This document shows positions 13,421 to 14,618 of a stretch of 14,618 bases of DNA, in pieces (the stretch's first letter is position 1; each line of letters opens with the position of its first letter). This stretch comes from JAYVYM01 sp046593925. GTDB lineage: Bacteria; Actinomycetota; Actinomycetes; Mycobacteriales; SCTD01. The position numbers and the translations under genes are program-made. The stretch is taken from NCBI GenBank assembly GCA_046593925.1, contig JBKJQN010000062.1, positions 1-14,618 of the forward strand. The letters run 5' to 3'. The notes under the pieces were generated by a model. That model made no database searches and was not told the DNA's origin. It saw nothing but the letters and a program-made list of their open reading frames with translations.

Positions 13421-13530
13421 CTCCTCTCCGACCCGGCCGTCGAGCAGCTCTCGGACGACGTCGAGGTGGCCGGCGTGTGCTCCTGCACCAGGTGCACGGG
13501 GACCCGTTCGCGTGCTGCCGGCGCCACGCG
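13421..13530 (-). pseudogene. DinB/DUF664 family C-terminal remnant with frameshift
   Basis: On the minus strand, ARERVPVHLVQEH in one frame joins AGHLDVVRELLDGRVGEE in another. Together they match the conserved end of DinB/DUF664 proteins (LxHLxEEyARHxGHLDLLRE-DG). The frames reconnect exactly if one GT is removed from the GTGT at 13475-13478, so a dinucleotide duplication broke the gene. The rest of the four-helix bundle upstream is not recognisable. DinB-fold proteins are often thiol-dependent metal enzymes. The remnant lies just upstream of the Eis-like gene on the same strand. Confidence 0.5.
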
Positions 13531-13654
13531 CTCCCCGCGCTCCCCGGGTCGGCCGACCTCCGAGAGTGGTCGCGCGCACGGCCGGCCGAGGACCACTCGG
13601 CCCGCGCGGCCAGATCGGAACCCGCATCGGTGTGACGCGCGGCGGGTGGCTGGT

Positions 13655-13702
13655 TGAACGGACTTCGTGTGTTTCGCCGCGGCCGAAGTCATCCGAAGTC
13701 CG
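13655..13702. repeat. Second copy of the 14-base element within a 9-bp inverted repeat
   Basis: TGAACGGACTTCGT (13655-13668) repeats the element at 5856. Here CGGACTTCG (13659-13667) also pairs exactly with CGAAGTCCG at 13694-13702. CCGAAGTC occurs twice with a 10-base period (13683 and 13693), about one helical turn, as in tandem protein binding sites. The surrounding 13531-13934 stretch holds no gene that I can recognise. Confidence 0.4.
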
Positions 13703-13747
13703 GTCCGCCGGTCGGGACAATCGCCCAGACCGGGGCGTTCTTCGAGC

Positions 13748-13761
13748 AAGGCTGCAGCCTT
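13748..13761. repeat. Perfect 14-bp palindrome
   Basis: AAGGCTGCAGCCTT is identical to its reverse complement and lies in the non-coding stretch before the J-like gene. It could be a binding site for a symmetric dimer; no promoter is evident beside it. Confidence 0.35.
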
Positions 13762-13934
13762 CGTGTGCAGCGGGCGGGTCGGCGCACACGAACTCCGGCG
13801 AGGGGTGCGGTCGCGCTGGTGGCTCGTCCACAGGAGCAAGCGCGACTGAGCGAACTGCACCCCCGCGCGCCATCGCCAACCGTTTGCCCACTGGGACGAT
13901 CAAGGCCGCCCAGCCACCCAGCCGAGAACCGAAT

Positions 13935-14396
13935 GTGTCCGTCAACCCGTACGCGGTATTGCGAGTACCCGAGCAGGCCACAGCGGACGCGATCTCCGCG
14001 GCGGGCCAGCGCGAGCTCGCCACCACCGTGCGGCCTGGCGCACGCAAGACCGCACAGGAGGCCGACCGGGCTCACAGCCTGCTGCGCGACCCACACCGCC
14101 GCTCCCGGTACGACCGGCACCAGGTGACAGAGCAGGTCGATCGGCTGCACCCCCTCCAGCGATACGCACCGCCGCGCGTCGTCCCCTTTCGCACCTGGTC
14201 CCCCACCGACAACGAAATGGCCGCGCGTAGACCGGTGGCGCAGTGCGCGCCATTAGGTGGTTCAACATCTTCGGCACATGTTGATCTCGGTCGTTTCGTT
14301 ACCCTAGATCAGCGGAGCGAGTTCGCAGCAGCGGGTGGTCCACCAGAGGGTGCGGACAGCAGGGTGCAGCTCCGGCACATCCCGGCGGCGGCGTGA
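13935..14396 (+). CDS. Small protein with a degenerate J-domain-like N-terminus
   Basis: A predicted 153-residue protein. Residues 4-62 follow the DnaJ J-domain layout: NPYAVLRVP, an amphipathic helix TADAISAAGQRELATTV, a loop, the helix AQEADRAHSLL and the closing DPHRRSRYDRH. The essential HPD between helices II and III is replaced by RPG (33-35), and the following loop is shortened, so stimulation of DnaK ATPase is unlikely. Residues 63-153 match no family that I recognise. Third-position G/C is high to about base 14245 and then falls sharply between 14250 and 14310 before rising again, so the real protein may end differently. GTG 13935 was chosen because the J-like sequence starts at once; no good ribosome site is seen. 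Calling it a remnant is also reasonable. Confidence 0.5.
   Translation: MSVNPYAVLRVPEQATADAISAAGQRELATTVRPGARKTAQEADRAHSLLRDPHRRSRYDRHQVTEQVDRLHPLQRYAPPRVVPFRTWSPTDNEMAARRPVAQCAPLGGSTSSAHVDLGRFVTLDQRSEFAAAGGPPEGADSRVQLRHIPAAA
14262..14310 (+). promoter_or_regulatory. AT-richer patch with an inverted repeat and sigma-70-like promoter
   Basis: TCAACAT (14262-14268) pairs with ATGTTGA (14278-14284) across nine bases. TTGATC (14281-14286) and TAGATC (14305-14310) are spaced 18 bases apart, as a -35/-10 pair would be. The patch is clearly less G/C-rich than its surroundings, as promoters often are. It overlaps the predicted J-like coding region and points toward the antitoxin at 14469. Confidence 0.33.
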
Positions 14397-14443
14397 CAAC
14401 CGGCGTGGATAGCTGAAGCGCTGGGGCGGACACCTCTGCCTGT

Positions 14444-14463
14444 CGGTACCAATCCGATACCAT
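14444..14463 (+). promoter_or_regulatory. Antitoxin promoter/operator candidate
   Basis: CGGTACC (14444-14450) and CGATACC (14455-14461) are near-identical direct repeats with an 11-base period. The second contains the -10-like TACCAT (14458-14463), which ends five bases before ATG 14469. This fits a leaderless transcript repressed by a ribbon-helix-helix protein bound on one face of the DNA. Inferred from pattern only. Confidence 0.42.
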
Positions 14464-14468
14464 GCTTC

Positions 14469-14618
14469 ATGGCCGTGACTCTGCGGACCGACGAGAAGCT
14501 GGAAGCTGCGCTGACGGCGCTCGCCGATGCCGAGGGCACGTCGAAGCAGGACGTGATCCGCAGGGCTGTGCTTGAGCGCTACGACCGCGCTGGTCATCGT
14601 CGTGCGGTCGAGGAGTCG
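14469..14618 (+). CDS. CopG/ribbon-helix-helix antitoxin-like protein, 3' part beyond the window
   Basis: The visible 50 residues start MAVTLRTDEKLEAALTALADAEGTSKQDVIRRAVLERYDR. This is the ribbon-helix-helix pattern: a short strand VTLRTD that reads DNA, a first helix and a second helix after the turn GTSKQDV. Such proteins are commonly antitoxins or autorepressors. The ATG is placed by the strand start; no ribosome site precedes it, but a -10-like TACCAT lies five bases upstream, suggesting a leaderless mRNA. The remainder of the gene and any toxin lie beyond base 14618. Another small repressor role is possible. Confidence 0.72.
   Translation, partial: MAVTLRTDEKLEAALTALADAEGTSKQDVIRRAVLERYDRAGHRRAVEES

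Noticed and set aside
12147..13934. A long plus-strand frame leading into the J-like gene
   Set aside because: The part before 13935 is antisense to the Eis-like gene and the DinB remnant and has no recognisable domain. Only the last 153 residues look like a protein.

Overview
The window is high-GC DNA with strong G/C preference at third codon positions, many GTG starts, several candidate leaderless starts and typical actinobacterial families (Eis-like acetyltransferase, DUF6596-type sigma remnant, mini esterases, PaiB). It looks like a chromosomal accessory region of a high-GC actinomycete. No rRNA, tRNA, transposase, phage gene or CRISPR array is visible, and the species cannot be named from this alone.

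Layout. The left edge holds a Phd/YefM antitoxin (minus strand, running off the window). Its start lies antisense to the decayed C-terminus of an ECF sigma factor (207-488). A TetR regulator (490-1149, minus) is divergent from a two-gene operon: a SnoaL/NTF2-like protein and an NmrA-like NAD(P)-binding protein whose ATG overlaps the upstream stop. A 13-bp palindrome sits between the divergent starts. Next come an esterase with signs of two compensating frameshifts, a convergent PaiB-like FMN-binding protein and a drug-exporter-type MFS transporter.

The centre (5445-8473) is the most interesting part. A long non-coding leader holds several hairpins and two tiny well-initiated ORFs. It precedes an 830-residue membrane protein with intact GGDEF and EAL domains, a predicted bifunctional cyclic-di-GMP enzyme. 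A VOC (glyoxalase-fold) protein follows, then a poorly coding gap with a possible 50-residue ORF.

The right part has a secreted family GH3 beta-glucosidase behind a CRP/GlxR-like palindrome. It is convergent with an Eis-type acetyltransferase whose 3' coding end carries a perfect 18-bp hairpin. Further right are a frameshifted DinB/DUF664 remnant, a small protein with a J-domain-like fold signature lacking HPD, and the start of a CopG/RHH antitoxin that leaves the window.

The genes do not form one pathway. They read as small independent units: regulator plus target operon, transport, cyclic-di-GMP signalling and glucoside use. Gene remnants mark past rearrangement, and an antitoxin lies at each edge.
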